This document shows, piece after piece, positions 18,887 to 27,838 of a stretch of DNA of 64,000 nt. Positions within the stretch are counted from its first letter, which is position 1. Every line of letters begins with the position of its first letter. The position numbers and the translations under genes were made by a program. The DNA is from Planctomycetota bacterium (GTDB taxonomy: Bacteria > Planctomycetota > UBA1135). The stretch lies in assembly GCA_008501825.1 (NCBI GenBank), contig QQUA01000022.1, forward strand, positions 149,225 to 213,224, in the 5' to 3' direction. The notes below the pieces were generated by a model. The model did not search any database. It was given only the letters and a program-made list of their open reading frames with translations, and was not told where the DNA came from.

Positions 18887-19891
18887 ATGAAGACCAGCCA
18901 TGCATCGAAACCTGGCGGATGGATCCATTGGCACAATCCGGAATTTCCGCTTCGTTTGGGAGTATCCGCTTGCTTGCTTGGAGAAAAAGTCCGATTCGAT
19001 ACCGGCCATGCTCGTGACCGCTTCGTCACCGACACCTTGGGGCAATGGTTCGAATTCGTTCCGGTCTGTCCGGAAGTGGAAATCGGCATGGGCATTCCCC
19101 GGCCGACGATTCGCTTGGTGAAAGCAGAGCACGGATTACGGCTGGTCGCCCCCTCCACCGGCGAGGATTTCGGAGAGACCATGACTACTTTCTCCGAACA
19201 AAGAGTGAACGGGTTGATGGCTGAAGACCTCGACGGCTTCATTCTCAAAAAAGGCTCGCCGTCCTGCGGCATGGAAAGGGTCAAAGTCTATCACCCGAAC
19301 GGTATGCCGACTTCCGCCAAGGCGGCCGGTTTGTTCGCCTCGGCATTGCAACGGAAATGGCCCACCTTACCGATCGAAGAGGATGGCCGCCTCCATGACA
19401 AAGTCTTGCGGGAGAACTTTATCGAGAGGGTGTTTTGCCGCAACCGATGGCGTCTCTTCGCCGCTCAAGGGTCAGGACGAGGTGGATTGGTTGAATTCCA
19501 TACCGCCCACAAATTGCTGATCCGAGCTCACAACGAGGCCGCCTACCGCCGCCTCGGGCGAATCGTGGCCAGTGCCGGACAGCTTCCGGATGCAGAACTA
19601 TTCAGTTCTTACGAGCGAGAATTTCAATCGGCCATGAAGAGCAAGGGAACGGTAAAACGTCATGTCAACGTTTTGCACCATGCTATGGGTTATCTAAAGA
19701 AAAAGCTGGATAGCGTGGAGAAGCAGGAACTCTTGACTTGTATTGAAGACTATCGCCAAGGCCTGCTCCCCCTGATCGTGCCCCTTTCCTTATTGCGTTA
19801 CAACATCCGCCGCCACCAAATCAGCTATTTAGCCGGGCAACTCTACTTCGATCCTCACCCCAAGGAATTGATGTTGCGCAACCATGCCTAA
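18887..19891 (+). CDS. DUF523-DUF1722 (YbgA) fusion protein
   Basis: The product is 334 residues from ATG 18887, chosen because AGGAGG lies at 18874-18879. The N-terminal DUF523 domain has the typical LGVSACLLGEKVRFDTGHARD, FVPVCPEVEIGMGIPRP and GFILKKGSPSCGMERVKVY. Its cysteines suggest metal or Fe-S binding. The C-terminal YbgA/DUF1722 domain contains FHTAHKLLIRAHNEAAYRRLGRIVA and VNVLHHAMGYLKKKL. Such fusions are found near photolyase or DNA-repair genes in other bacteria; none is adjacent here. Its stop overlaps the convergent lipoprotein gene by 4 bases. Confidence 0.85.
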   Translation: MKTSHASKPGGWIHWHNPEFPLRLGVSACLLGEKVRFDTGHARDRFVTDTLGQWFEFVPVCPEVEIGMGIPRPTIRLVKAEHGLRLVAPSTGEDFGETMTTFSEQRVNGLMAEDLDGFILKKGSPSCGMERVKVYHPNGMPTSAKAAGLFASALQRKWPTLPIEEDGRLHDKVLRENFIERVFCRNRWRLFAAQGSGRGGLVEFHTAHKLLIRAHNEAAYRRLGRIVASAGQLPDAELFSSYEREFQSAMKSKGTVKRHVNVLHHAMGYLKKKLDSVEKQELLTCIEDYRQGLLPLIVPLSLLRYNIRRHQISYLAGQLYFDPHPKELMLRNHA

Positions 19892-20967
19892 GGGCTTTCC
19901 ATGTCAGGAAATTGCGCTTGCCAGTGGAGATCCCAACTCTGCTCAGCTTCGTTCCAGCGCTGTTCGACGATTTGAATTTGGCCGGAATCCAGATCGATTC
20001 GATAACGGACACCAGGCCCTGGGTTCGACGAAGCAGTCTGGAACTGCAACTCAGCCGAATTCACCGGTGAATAGGCGATGAAAGCCGGCACCGTAGGCTG
20101 ATTCTCCAGCCCCAAAAGCTCAAAGCGGTTGGCGTAGGTATTGAAAGTAAGGTGATAGAAGATTTCCCGTTGAATCCCATCCCGTTGGAAACGAAGAAAC
20201 AGCAGGACGGCGCAGCCGTCGAGAATTCGATAGCCGGTCAAGGTCGCCGGAATGGAGGATTCCGGATCCCGGCCGAAACCAAGACGGCCTGCCCGGTAGC
20301 CGACCAAGGGAGCATAAACTTCGAATTCTTCTCGATCACATCGCTTCCCCTCATGAAAGGTATGGGCAGTCCCCCCCCTTTCCGGGAGTTTCGCCGCCGC
20401 TGCGGTCCGGGAAAACTCCATGATCCATTGATGGGTCCAACTGCGTCCTCCGTCTTGAGAATAAGCGTCATCCCAACGCAGAGAACTCGGCCCGACGTCG
20501 GAAAATGTGTAGCGCTGCAAGCTTCGTCCCCCGTCAGGGGATTGGCTTTCGGAATAGAATTCTCCGCGGCCATGTCGGAAGGCACCGGTCAAGCTGGAAG
20601 ACCCGGAGCGATTTTTCCCGGGCCAGTTCAGCCATAAAACCCATCGTCCAAGGTCGGAGTCAAAGTAGCGCAGGCTGAAGCCTTTGATCGGAACCGAATC
20701 CCAAAGCTCCAAAATCGCCTTGCCATTCAAGATGGAGATGATGTGAGCCTCGGCGGCAATCGAATCCTTCCATTCCAAGTCATCTTGAAGGATCCGAAGG
20801 TTGACGTCCCATTTCCCCAACCAGAAATCAAATTGTCGGGCTTCAGGAGGATGTTCGAGGGCTTGGCTGGACTCGAGCTCAAGGCCGGAACATGCCATGC
20901 CCAGAAATCCAACCAGGAGAATCCAACGGCTCCTCCTGATGAAGTTAAGGAATTTATCCTGCACCAT
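19888..20967 (-). CDS. Lipoprotein with DUF1579-like start
   Basis: The product is 359 residues from ATG 20967, which has GGGAGA six bases upstream; ATG 20973 is also possible. The signal peptide ends in a lipobox (GFLGMAC). The mature protein begins with ARQFDFWLGKWDVNLRI, the motif seen at the start of DUF1579-type lipocalin-like proteins. About 300 beta-rich residues follow. The length suggests two such domains, as in the gene at 17218-18267. Function unknown; probably anchored in the envelope. Confidence 0.65.
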   Translation of the reverse strand: MVQDKFLNFIRRSRWILLVGFLGMACSGLELESSQALEHPPEARQFDFWLGKWDVNLRILQDDLEWKDSIAAEAHIISILNGKAILELWDSVPIKGFSLRYFDSDLGRWVLWLNWPGKNRSGSSSLTGAFRHGRGEFYSESQSPDGGRSLQRYTFSDVGPSSLRWDDAYSQDGGRSWTHQWIMEFSRTAAAAKLPERGGTAHTFHEGKRCDREEFEVYAPLVGYRAGRLGFGRDPESSIPATLTGYRILDGCAVLLFLRFQRDGIQREIFYHLTFNTYANRFELLGLENQPTVPAFIAYSPVNSAELQFQTASSNPGPGVRYRIDLDSGQIQIVEQRWNEAEQSWDLHWQAQFPDMESP

Positions 20968-21140
20968 GTTCATTCTCCCAGACGTGGATGGATCTCAGCT
21001 TCGAATCTGCGGTTCAGCTTCGATCCCTGAACTCAAGGACTCTGAAACCGGCCTCAGGACAGAAAATACCTTGGAGGCCCGAATTTCCGCCAGCAAGATT
21101 TTGAACAGCGGTCCGCCGCGAATGAGTCTAGGAAACGACC

Positions 21141-21170
21141 TCAGCGCGGCCACTGGAGCGACCGCGCTGA
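21141..21170 (-). terminator. Hairpin downstream of M56 gene
   Basis: TCAGCGCGG (21141-21149) pairs with CCGCGCTGA (21162-21170), a 9-bp GC-rich stem with a 12-base loop. It is 45 bases past the stop of the minus-strand M56 gene and is a plausible terminator of the BlaI-M56 unit. Confidence 0.5.
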
Positions 21171-21214
21171 AGCACGATAGAAACGAGCCTGGAAAGGAAT
21201 TTCTAGTCTGCAGC

Positions 21215-23209
21215 TCAGTAGAGCGGCGGTTTCCGTTCTCGCCGGTTCTGCTCCCCTAACTCGTAGGCCCTTTTCAGTACAGCAGCTTTTTCATCCAAGA
21301 ACTTCTGAAAATCCGCATGCTTCTGAGCCGCTTCCTGTTTGGAAAGCTTGCCGGCTTTCACTGCAGCCTCGATGTCGGCCTTGAATTGATCCGCCTTGGC
21401 TCGCAGTTCCGCCACAGCGGCGATCTTGTCCTGATCGCGGGCAACGGTAGCTCTACGGACTAGGACTCTCCGGATTTCTTCCAATTTCTTTTCAGCAGCC
21501 TCTTTGGAAAGCTGGCCGGCGTTCACCGCGGCTTTGATATCCGCTTCGATTTGGGTGTATCGATTCCGGATTCCCGCTTGGACGTCGTCACTTGAAGCAC
21601 TCCTTCTTTCGACTCCGCGGCGTCGACCATTGGCTTCACCACTTCTCCGATCCGCTTCGCCCCACCGGCGAGCGCCTTTGGCTTCCGATTTTTGGGCTTC
21701 TTGCTCAAGTCTCTTGCGATAGCTTTCCAGTTTTTTAATTCCCTCTTCCCGGGATAATTCTCCGGCTCGAATCGCAGCCTTCACCTTGGCTTCGACATCC
21801 TGGTACTCCACCTGAGAATCCCGAACAACGCCTGAGCGCCTTCCTCCCCGAAGTTTCTCAGACCTTGCTCCCGGCTCTCCTCCTCTTTCTCCCTGTCTTT
21901 CCCCCCATCTTTCACCCCATTGCCTTCCCGTCCGCCGGCGTAATTCCTGCAAACGGGCTTCAGCTTCCTTGCTGGTTATTTCCCCCTGTTCCACCGCTTT
22001 TCGGATGCGGAACTTCCATTGTTCGATTTCCTCTAAGTCCGTGGACCTCAGCCGGTTTTCCTTGCGACGACCGGCTTCTTCCAATTGTTCGGCGAACCGA
22101 GTTTGGGCCAGCACCGCGATCATGACTTCCGCCTGTTCACCGGTGAGTTCTCCAGCATGGACTGCCTGAACCAGCCGTTTGCCTACCGCTTCCATGTCCG
22201 GTTCTTGGGCATGAATCAAGCCTACGGGAAGCAGCGCGGTAGCGCCGAACAACACCGTGGCTTGGAACCAGCGGGGCGTGGTTCTTAATGACTTAGCCGA
22301 CACGATCATCCTGAATCTCTTCTCTAAGAAGCCGCCACTGTTGATTCCACTGGCCATGGCCGGCGGGCGGATCGCCGGAAAAGCCAGGAACTCCACCGCG
22401 TTTAGCAGCGAGTTCGCGTATTGGGTGGGTTTCGGCTTTAAGCTGGCCAGCACTAAGCCATCGCAACAAATCTCTTCGTTGGCGCGCAAATTACGCCGCG
22501 CCCACCAGACCGCCGGGTTCCACCAAAAGGCAACACAAGCCAGCCATTCCAGCCAGCGAACCCAGTGATCCCGGCGCCGGACGTGGGCCAATTCGTGGGC
22601 CAAGATCCAGCGCAGATCCTCCTCTTCCATTTGTTGCATGAAGTCGGCCGAAATGACCACTCGAACCTTGCCGCCGACCCACCAGACCAGGGGCGCTAAA
22701 TGAGCTGAAGTGGTGAAAAGACCGGGAGCTTCCTTCAAACCGAGTTTGACGGCCAACTCTTGGGCCCTTCTCTGCCAAGGCTCCGGTGCCGGTTGGGAGG
22801 CGGCAATCAACAATCGGTGAAAACGGAAGACTCGGAAAACGGTGATGCAAAACACCAAGACCGTGCCAGCGAACCAGAGAGCGGCTAAGCCAGTTTTGAT
22901 TACAGGAAACCAACTACTGGAGGTAGTCGTGGTCGTCAACGCCCCGGCCTCACCGAGCTCGTTAAGCGAAACGGCGGCCTCACCGCCGGCAAGGTCCATG
23001 GGAAATGATTCCGGCGCTACGGCTCCGGGAAGGGAAAGAACCGGCAAGCTGATCAGGGGCGGAGTCAGCAATTTCACTAACACCAATAACCACAACCCGT
23101 GGGCCAACCAGGGTCGATTTCCCTTGCGCTGGACCATCCAGGCCAGACACGCCAGGAGCAGGGAAACACAAAGATGACTGAAACCAACGCCCAGGAAGAG
23201 ATCGATCAT
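21215..23209 (-). CDS. M56 (BlaR1/MecR1-like) membrane metallopeptidase with C-terminal helical repeats
   Basis: The 664-residue product has membrane helices at about 5-25, 35-60 and 103-128. The M56 zinc site is HELAH (H205, E206, H209) in the loop after them, and a fourth helix lies at about 315-333. BlaR1-type proteins cleave a BlaI repressor on sensing a signal. There is no penicillin-binding sensor domain. Instead, residues 343-636 carry five copies of a ~28-residue motif (consensus about AVxAGxLSxEEAxxKLxxxRK) separated by Arg/Glu/Gly-rich linkers. The start codon overlaps the BlaI stop by 4 bases, so the two are translationally coupled. Confidence 0.85.
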   Translation of the reverse strand: MIDLFLGVGFSHLCVSLLLACLAWMVQRKGNRPWLAHGLWLLVLVKLLTPPLISLPVLSLPGAVAPESFPMDLAGGEAAVSLNELGEAGALTTTTTSSSWFPVIKTGLAALWFAGTVLVFCITVFRVFRFHRLLIAASQPAPEPWQRRAQELAVKLGLKEAPGLFTTSAHLAPLVWWVGGKVRVVISADFMQQMEEEDLRWILAHELAHVRRRDHWVRWLEWLACVAFWWNPAVWWARRNLRANEEICCDGLVLASLKPKPTQYANSLLNAVEFLAFPAIRPPAMASGINSGGFLEKRFRMIVSAKSLRTTPRWFQATVLFGATALLPVGLIHAQEPDMEAVGKRLVQAVHAGELTGEQAEVMIAVLAQTRFAEQLEEAGRRKENRLRSTDLEEIEQWKFRIRKAVEQGEITSKEAEARLQELRRRTGRQWGERWGERQGERGGEPGARSEKLRGGRRSGVVRDSQVEYQDVEAKVKAAIRAGELSREEGIKKLESYRKRLEQEAQKSEAKGARRWGEADRRSGEANGRRRGVERRSASSDDVQAGIRNRYTQIEADIKAAVNAGQLSKEAAEKKLEEIRRVLVRRATVARDQDKIAAVAELRAKADQFKADIEAAVKAGKLSKQEAAQKHADFQKFLDEKAAVLKRAYELGEQNRRERKPPLY

Positions 23210-23595
23210 GCCCCTTCCTCCGGAGTTTCATCCTGCTCCAAAATGCGGCGGAGCTTTTCGATCTCCGTTCTGGAAATTTTGCGCTGCTCAATCAAATGGG
23301 TGATTAAGGGAGCCAAAGAACCGCCGGTCAGCTTGTCGGCCAAGGATTCCAATTGACTTCCGGCATAGGCTTCCCGGCTGACCAAAGCGAAAAACAAATG
23401 CACGGGAAGGCTGCGGTCCCTCCCAACGTATCCCTTGTCTTCCAACCGCTGCAGCAATCGCTGCACCGTCCCATGCTGGGCTTTGGAAGCCTCGGAATAG
23501 AGTTGCTCCCTCAGTTGTCGGGCGGTCATGCGCTCTTGGTCCCAGAGCAATTCCATGAGTGCCAATTCGGCGTTGGCCAGGGAGGGCAGCTTCAA
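23206..23595 (-). CDS. BlaI/MecI/CopY family repressor
   Basis: The 129-residue product has the BlaI winged-helix N terminus (LANAELALMELLWDQERMTARQLREQL, then HGTVQRLLQRLEDKGYVGRD) and a C-terminal dimerisation helix region (PLITHLIEQRKISRTEIEKLRRIL). A TTG start is supported by GAAGAGGAA six bases upstream and by a predicted transcription start about 35 bases away. It represses by binding a palindrome as a dimer. Proteolysis by the coupled M56 protein would relieve repression (family knowledge). A matching operator lies at 23641-23657. Confidence 0.88.
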   Translation of the reverse strand: MKLPSLANAELALMELLWDQERMTARQLREQLYSEASKAQHGTVQRLLQRLEDKGYVGRDRSLPVHLFFALVSREAYAGSQLESLADKLTGGSLAPLITHLIEQRKISRTEIEKLRRILEQDETPEEGA

Positions 23596-23621
23596 AGGGG
23601 GTTCCTCTTCTTCCGGGGGTG

Positions 23622-23665
23622 CGACACGATGTCGTCACCTTACGACGAATTGTCGTAGAGGTCAA
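23622..23665 (-). promoter_or_regulatory. BlaI promoter-operator, shared with the Hen1-Pnkp side
   Basis: Palindrome TACGACGAATTGTCGTA at 23641-23657 has perfect 6-bp arms. On the minus strand a -35-like TTGACC (23660-23665) and a -10-like TAAGGT (23637-23642) are 17 bases apart, so the palindrome fills the spacer. A second inverted repeat CGACA-CGA-TGTCG lies at 23622-23634, over the expected transcription start. This is the layout of an autorepressed BlaI promoter. The Hen1 start is only 71 bases away on the other side, so the same site may affect that operon. Confidence 0.7.
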
Positions 23666-23727
23666 GTCCAGTTTTTCCGCACCTGTATCATTCCCGCCCT
23701 CCAATCCTGCCCTGCCTACCCGTAACT

Positions 23728-25125
23728 ATGTTGCTCCAACTGGAAACCAGCTACCGCCCCGCCACGGATTTGGGCTATTTGTTGCACAAGAACCCGGACC
23801 GACTTCACTCCAAGAAGCTGGCTTTCGGCTCCGCTCACGTGTTTTATCCGGTGGCGGAGCCGGATCTCTGCCGGGCGGCCGTTCTCCTGGAAGTCGATCC
23901 GATCGGCTTGGTCCGTGGCAAGCGGCCGTTTCAATCCGGCACCCTGGGCCAATACGTCAACGACCGGCCCTACGTCGCCTCCTCCTTTATGAGCGTGGCT
24001 TTGGCCCAGCTTTTTTCCTCGGCCATGGCCGGCCGCAGCCGGGAAAGACCGGAATTGGTCAATCAGGCTTTGCCGTTGAAAGCCAGCTTGCCGGCCATTT
24101 CGTTTCGCGGAGGACAAGAATTATTGCAACGCCTGTTCGCTCCCCTCGGTTACCAAGTGGAAGCGGAACGCTTAGTCCTGGACCCCAAGTTCCCAGCATG
24201 GGGCGAGGGCCGTTGCTGGTCCTTGCAATTGGCTCACACCTTGCCGGTGGCCAAATTGCTGCAGCACCTTTACATCCTGCTTCCGGTATTGGACAACGAA
24301 AAGCATTACTGGGTCGGCCCGGCCGAAACCGAAAAGTTATTGGCCAAGGCTTCGGCTTGGTTGCCCGATCATCCGGAGAAGGATTTGATCGTTCGAAGGT
24401 ATCTGAAATATCAAGGTGGTTTGACTCGAATCGCTTTGGCTCGTCTGGCACCGGAAGAAAATCCAGATCCGGATGGGAACGAACGCCAAAAGGACGCGGA
24501 AGAAGCTGAAGTCGAACGCCCGCTCAGCATGAATCAACACCGCCACGCCGAAGTTCTATCGGCTTTGAAGGCTTGTGGCGCCCAAAGCGTTTTGGATTTA
24601 GGTTGCGGTGAAGGCCGTTTGTTGCGCGAATTGCTTCGAGAGAAGCAGTTTCAGCGGATTGTAGGCTTGGACGTGTCTTTGCAAGCCTTGGAACGGGCGG
24701 CCAATCGCCTCCACCTGGAACGGATGGGTGAGCGGCAACGGCAGCGCATCGAATTGTGGCACGGCTCCCTTACTTACCGGGACAAGCGCCTGAAAGGCTT
24801 CGACGCCGCCGCCATGGTCGACGTCATCGAGCACTTGGATCCACCGCGGCTGGCTGCTTTTCAGCGAGTTTTGTTCGAGTGCGCGCAACCGAAAACCGTG
24901 GTCATTACCACCCCGAATCGGGAATACAACGTCCGCTGGAAAAGCCTTCCCGCCGGCCACGTGCGCCATCGGGACCACCGTTTCGAATGGACGCGCAGCG
25001 AGTTCGAAGCCTGGGCCGCTCCGGTGGCCGAAGAATTCGGTTACCAAGTCCGCTTCGGGCCGGTCGGACCTTTGGATGAAGAAGTTGGCGCCCCGACCCA
25101 AATGGCGGTTTTCGACCGGAATTGA
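23728..25125 (+). CDS. hen1: Bacterial Hen1, 3'-terminal RNA ribose 2'-O-methyltransferase
   Basis: This 465-residue protein has the length and layout of bacterial Hen1. A ~250-residue N-terminal domain starts LLQLETSYRPATDLGYLLHKNPDR. The C-terminal methyltransferase has SAM motif I VLDLGCGEGRLL (L289-G294 region), VDVIEHLDPPRL (metal-binding Glu/His site), and TTPNREYN, followed by HRDHRFEWTRSEFEAW. Hen1 methylates the 2'-OH at the 3' end of cleaved RNA so that Pnkp-sealed RNA resists repeat cleavage. Pnkp follows after 6 bases. The gene is divergent from BlaI-M56. Confidence 0.93.
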   Translation: MLLQLETSYRPATDLGYLLHKNPDRLHSKKLAFGSAHVFYPVAEPDLCRAAVLLEVDPIGLVRGKRPFQSGTLGQYVNDRPYVASSFMSVALAQLFSSAMAGRSRERPELVNQALPLKASLPAISFRGGQELLQRLFAPLGYQVEAERLVLDPKFPAWGEGRCWSLQLAHTLPVAKLLQHLYILLPVLDNEKHYWVGPAETEKLLAKASAWLPDHPEKDLIVRRYLKYQGGLTRIALARLAPEENPDPDGNERQKDAEEAEVERPLSMNQHRHAEVLSALKACGAQSVLDLGCGEGRLLRELLREKQFQRIVGLDVSLQALERAANRLHLERMGERQRQRIELWHGSLTYRDKRLKGFDAAAMVDVIEHLDPPRLAAFQRVLFECAQPKTVVITTPNREYNVRWKSLPAGHVRHRDHRFEWTRSEFEAWAAPVAEEFGYQVRFGPVGPLDEEVGAPTQMAVFDRN

Positions 25126-25131
25126 AATCTC

Positions 25132-27738
25132 ATGCAACTGGACGTTCCTGACTTTTCTTTGGTGGTCCTGATCGGAGCCTCCGGATCGGGCAAGAGCACC
25201 TTTGCCGCAACTCACTTCCTTCCGACCGAGGTGGTCAGTTCCGACGTTTGCCGCGGCTTGGTTTCCAACGATTCCAACGACCAATCCGCCACCGCCGATG
25301 CCTTTGCCTTGTTGCATTACACCGTCGGCTTGCGCTTGAAAAATCGTTTGCTCACCGTCATCGACGCCACCAACGTGGCCAAAGAAGACCGGCGCAAATT
25401 GATTCAACTTGCACGCCAATACCACGCTCTGCCGGTGGCGGTGGTGCTGGATTTGCCAGAAAGGCTTTGCTCGGATCGCAATGCTCTTCGTCCGGAACGG
25501 TCCTTTGGCCGGCGGGTGGTTAGGCACCAAAGGAGCACCCTACGCCGGAATCTTCGAGGTTTGGCCAGGGAAGGTTTCCGAAGGGTTTGGAAACTCAAGT
25601 CTGAACAGGAAGTCGAAGCCGTTGAAGTCGTCCGCCAGCCGCTTTGGAATGACAAGCGCCACGATCATGGCCCCTTCGACATCATCGGCGACGTCCATGG
25701 TTGTTTCGACGAACTGGTCGATCTACTGCAAAAACTTGGGTACAAGTTTGAAAAGGGAGCCGGGCAGGCGGAAGGCAATTGGCAGGTACAAGCTCCTCAA
25801 ACCGAAGAGGGAGCCCAGCGCAAGGTCATTTTTCTTGGAGATTTGGTCGACCGCGGCCCCAAGACCCCTGCGGTCCTGCGTTTGGTCATGGCCATGGTTC
25901 GAGAGGGCGCGGCGCTTTGCGTTCCCGGTAACCACGACGACAAATTGCGACGCAAATTGGAGGGCCGCAAGGTAAAAATCGCTCATGGTCTGGAGCAGAG
26001 TTTGGCTCAGCTCGAATCGGAATCGGAAGAGTTCCTCGACCAAGTTCGGGATTTTCTTCGAGGCTTGGTCAGCCACTACCAACTGGACCGGGGTAGGTTG
26101 GTCGTCGCTCACGCCGGCTTGAAAGAAGACATGCAAGGCCGCGGTTCCGGTCAAGTTCGGCAATTTTGTTTGTACGGGGAGACCAGCGGCGAAACCGATG
26201 AGTTCGGCTTGCCGGTTCGCTATCCCTGGGCCATGGATTATCGCGGCCGGGCCACGGTGGTGTACGGCCACACCCCCGTTCCTGAGCCAGAATGGCTGAA
26301 TCGAACCATTTGCGTGGACACAGGTTGCGTATTCGGCGGCATGCTCACCGCCTTACGCTATCCGGAAAAGGAAACTGTTTCGGTTCCAGCTCGACAGACA
26401 TACGCTCAATCCGTCCGCCCCTTCGACTCGGAAACCGAGGGATCGGATCCACCGGGTTCCGACTCTTCCCTCTCGGCCCAACAACTTCAAGATCATCAAC
26501 TGGACTTGGAAGATGTTCGAGGGAAGCGTTTCATCCAAACTCGGCTACGGCGCAATATCCGCGTGCATGAGGAGAATTCCGCCGCTGCTTTGGAGAGCAT
26601 GAGCCGCTTTGCTACCGACCCACGTTGGCTGATCTACCTGCCTCCCACCATGTCGCCGAGTGAAACTTCGTCTCGGAGCGGGATGCTGGAACATCCGGAC
26701 GAAGCCTTCGCGACTTATCGAAATGCCGGCGTCAGCGAGGTGATTTGCCAAGAAAAGCACATGGGTTCGCGGGCGGTCGTCATCTTGTGCCGAGACCCTC
26801 AAAGTGCGGAACGGCGCTTCGGAGTCGATACCGGGGAGATCGGAGTAGTCATCACCCGCACCGGCCGCCGCTTCTTTGACGACTTGGAATTGGAGCATGC
26901 CCTTCTGTCCCGCTTGCAAATGGCGGCGGAAGGCGCCGGCCTTTGGGCCGAATTGTCCACCGATTGGCTGTGTCTGGACGCCGAACTCATGCCCTGGTCG
27001 GCAAAGGCTCAAGCCCTACTGCGCGATCAATATGCCGCAGTGGGAAGCGCCGCTACCGCCTCATTGGAAGCGTCCCTTGAATCTCTTTCCCTCACCCGGG
27101 CTCGCCTTCATGACGAAGGTATCCATGCCCTTTGGAAGCGCCAGCAAAGCCGCCAAGAAAGCGTAGCTCGCTATTGCCAGGCATATCGGCAATACTGCTG
27201 GCCGGTCCAGTCCTTGGAAGATTTGAAGTTGGCTCCCTTTCATTTGTTGGCCAGCGAAGGAGCGGTCCATGCCGATCAAGACCATTTCTGGCACATGGAG
27301 ATTTTGGCTCGTTTTTGTGCTCAGGATTCCATTCTTTTGGCCACTCAACATCGTTCCGTTTCCTTGGCCGACCTGGAAAGTTGCAAGCAGGCAGAGGACT
27401 GGTGGCAGCAAATGACGGCGGCCGGCGGCGAAGGCATGGTCGTCAAGCCCAAGGATTTCGTGGCCAAGGGCAAGCGTGGCCTGTTGCAACCCGCGGTCAA
27501 ATGCCGCGGCTCCGAGTATCTGCGCATCATTTATGGTCCCGAATACTTGATGCCGGAGCATTTGGAAAGACTGCGAAAACGCGGATTGGGCCGCAAACGG
27601 TCCTTGGCTCTTCGAGAATTCGCTCTTGGCCTTGAGGCCTTGGAGCGATTCGTACGCCGGGAGCCTCTCCGCCGCGTTCATGAGTGCGTCTTCGCGGTTT
27701 TGGCCCTGGAAAGCGAGCCGGTGGATCCCAGGCTATAG
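25132..27738 (+). CDS. pnkp: Polynucleotide kinase-phosphatase-ligase (bacterial Pnkp)
   Basis: The 868-residue protein has all three Pnkp domains. The kinase domain carries P-loop GASGSGKST (G15-T23). The metallophosphatase domain has GDVHGCFDEL, GDLVDRGPKT, GNHDDKL and VVAHAGL (about 186-345). The ligase/adenylyltransferase domain has the nucleotidyl lysine in EKHMGS (K542), GMVVKPKDF, and KCRGSEYLRIIYGPEY. It repairs cleaved RNA ends (5' kinase, 2',3' phosphatase) and seals them together with Hen1. It is co-transcribed with hen1. No key residue is missing. A hairpin at 27764-27791 follows. Confidence 0.95.
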   Translation: MQLDVPDFSLVVLIGASGSGKSTFAATHFLPTEVVSSDVCRGLVSNDSNDQSATADAFALLHYTVGLRLKNRLLTVIDATNVAKEDRRKLIQLARQYHALPVAVVLDLPERLCSDRNALRPERSFGRRVVRHQRSTLRRNLRGLAREGFRRVWKLKSEQEVEAVEVVRQPLWNDKRHDHGPFDIIGDVHGCFDELVDLLQKLGYKFEKGAGQAEGNWQVQAPQTEEGAQRKVIFLGDLVDRGPKTPAVLRLVMAMVREGAALCVPGNHDDKLRRKLEGRKVKIAHGLEQSLAQLESESEEFLDQVRDFLRGLVSHYQLDRGRLVVAHAGLKEDMQGRGSGQVRQFCLYGETSGETDEFGLPVRYPWAMDYRGRATVVYGHTPVPEPEWLNRTICVDTGCVFGGMLTALRYPEKETVSVPARQTYAQSVRPFDSETEGSDPPGSDSSLSAQQLQDHQLDLEDVRGKRFIQTRLRRNIRVHEENSAAALESMSRFATDPRWLIYLPPTMSPSETSSRSGMLEHPDEAFATYRNAGVSEVICQEKHMGSRAVVILCRDPQSAERRFGVDTGEIGVVITRTGRRFFDDLELEHALLSRLQMAAEGAGLWAELSTDWLCLDAELMPWSAKAQALLRDQYAAVGSAATASLEASLESLSLTRARLHDEGIHALWKRQQSRQESVARYCQAYRQYCWPVQSLEDLKLAPFHLLASEGAVHADQDHFWHMEILARFCAQDSILLATQHRSVSLADLESCKQAEDWWQQMTAAGGEGMVVKPKDFVAKGKRGLLQPAVKCRGSEYLRIIYGPEYLMPEHLERLRKRGLGRKRSLALREFALGLEALERFVRREPLRRVHECVFAVLALESEPVDPRL

Positions 27739-27763
27739 ATCTGGATCACTCTCAAATGAGAAA

Positions 27764-27791
27764 GGGCCGCCTCGGAATTTCGGGGCGGCCC
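27764..27791 (-). terminator. Hairpin terminator after FG-GAP gene A
   Basis: GGGCCGCC (27764-27771) pairs with GGCGGCCC (27784-27791). Read on the minus strand, the stem is followed by TTTCTCATTT. It lies about 47 bases past the stop of FG-GAP gene A and also ends the pnkp operon on the other strand. A near-identical copy is at 29614-29641. Confidence 0.65.
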
Positions 27792-27838
27792 TGGCGCTTG
27801 ACGTCGCTTTACTTCATTCCATTTCGCCAGGCCCTGGC

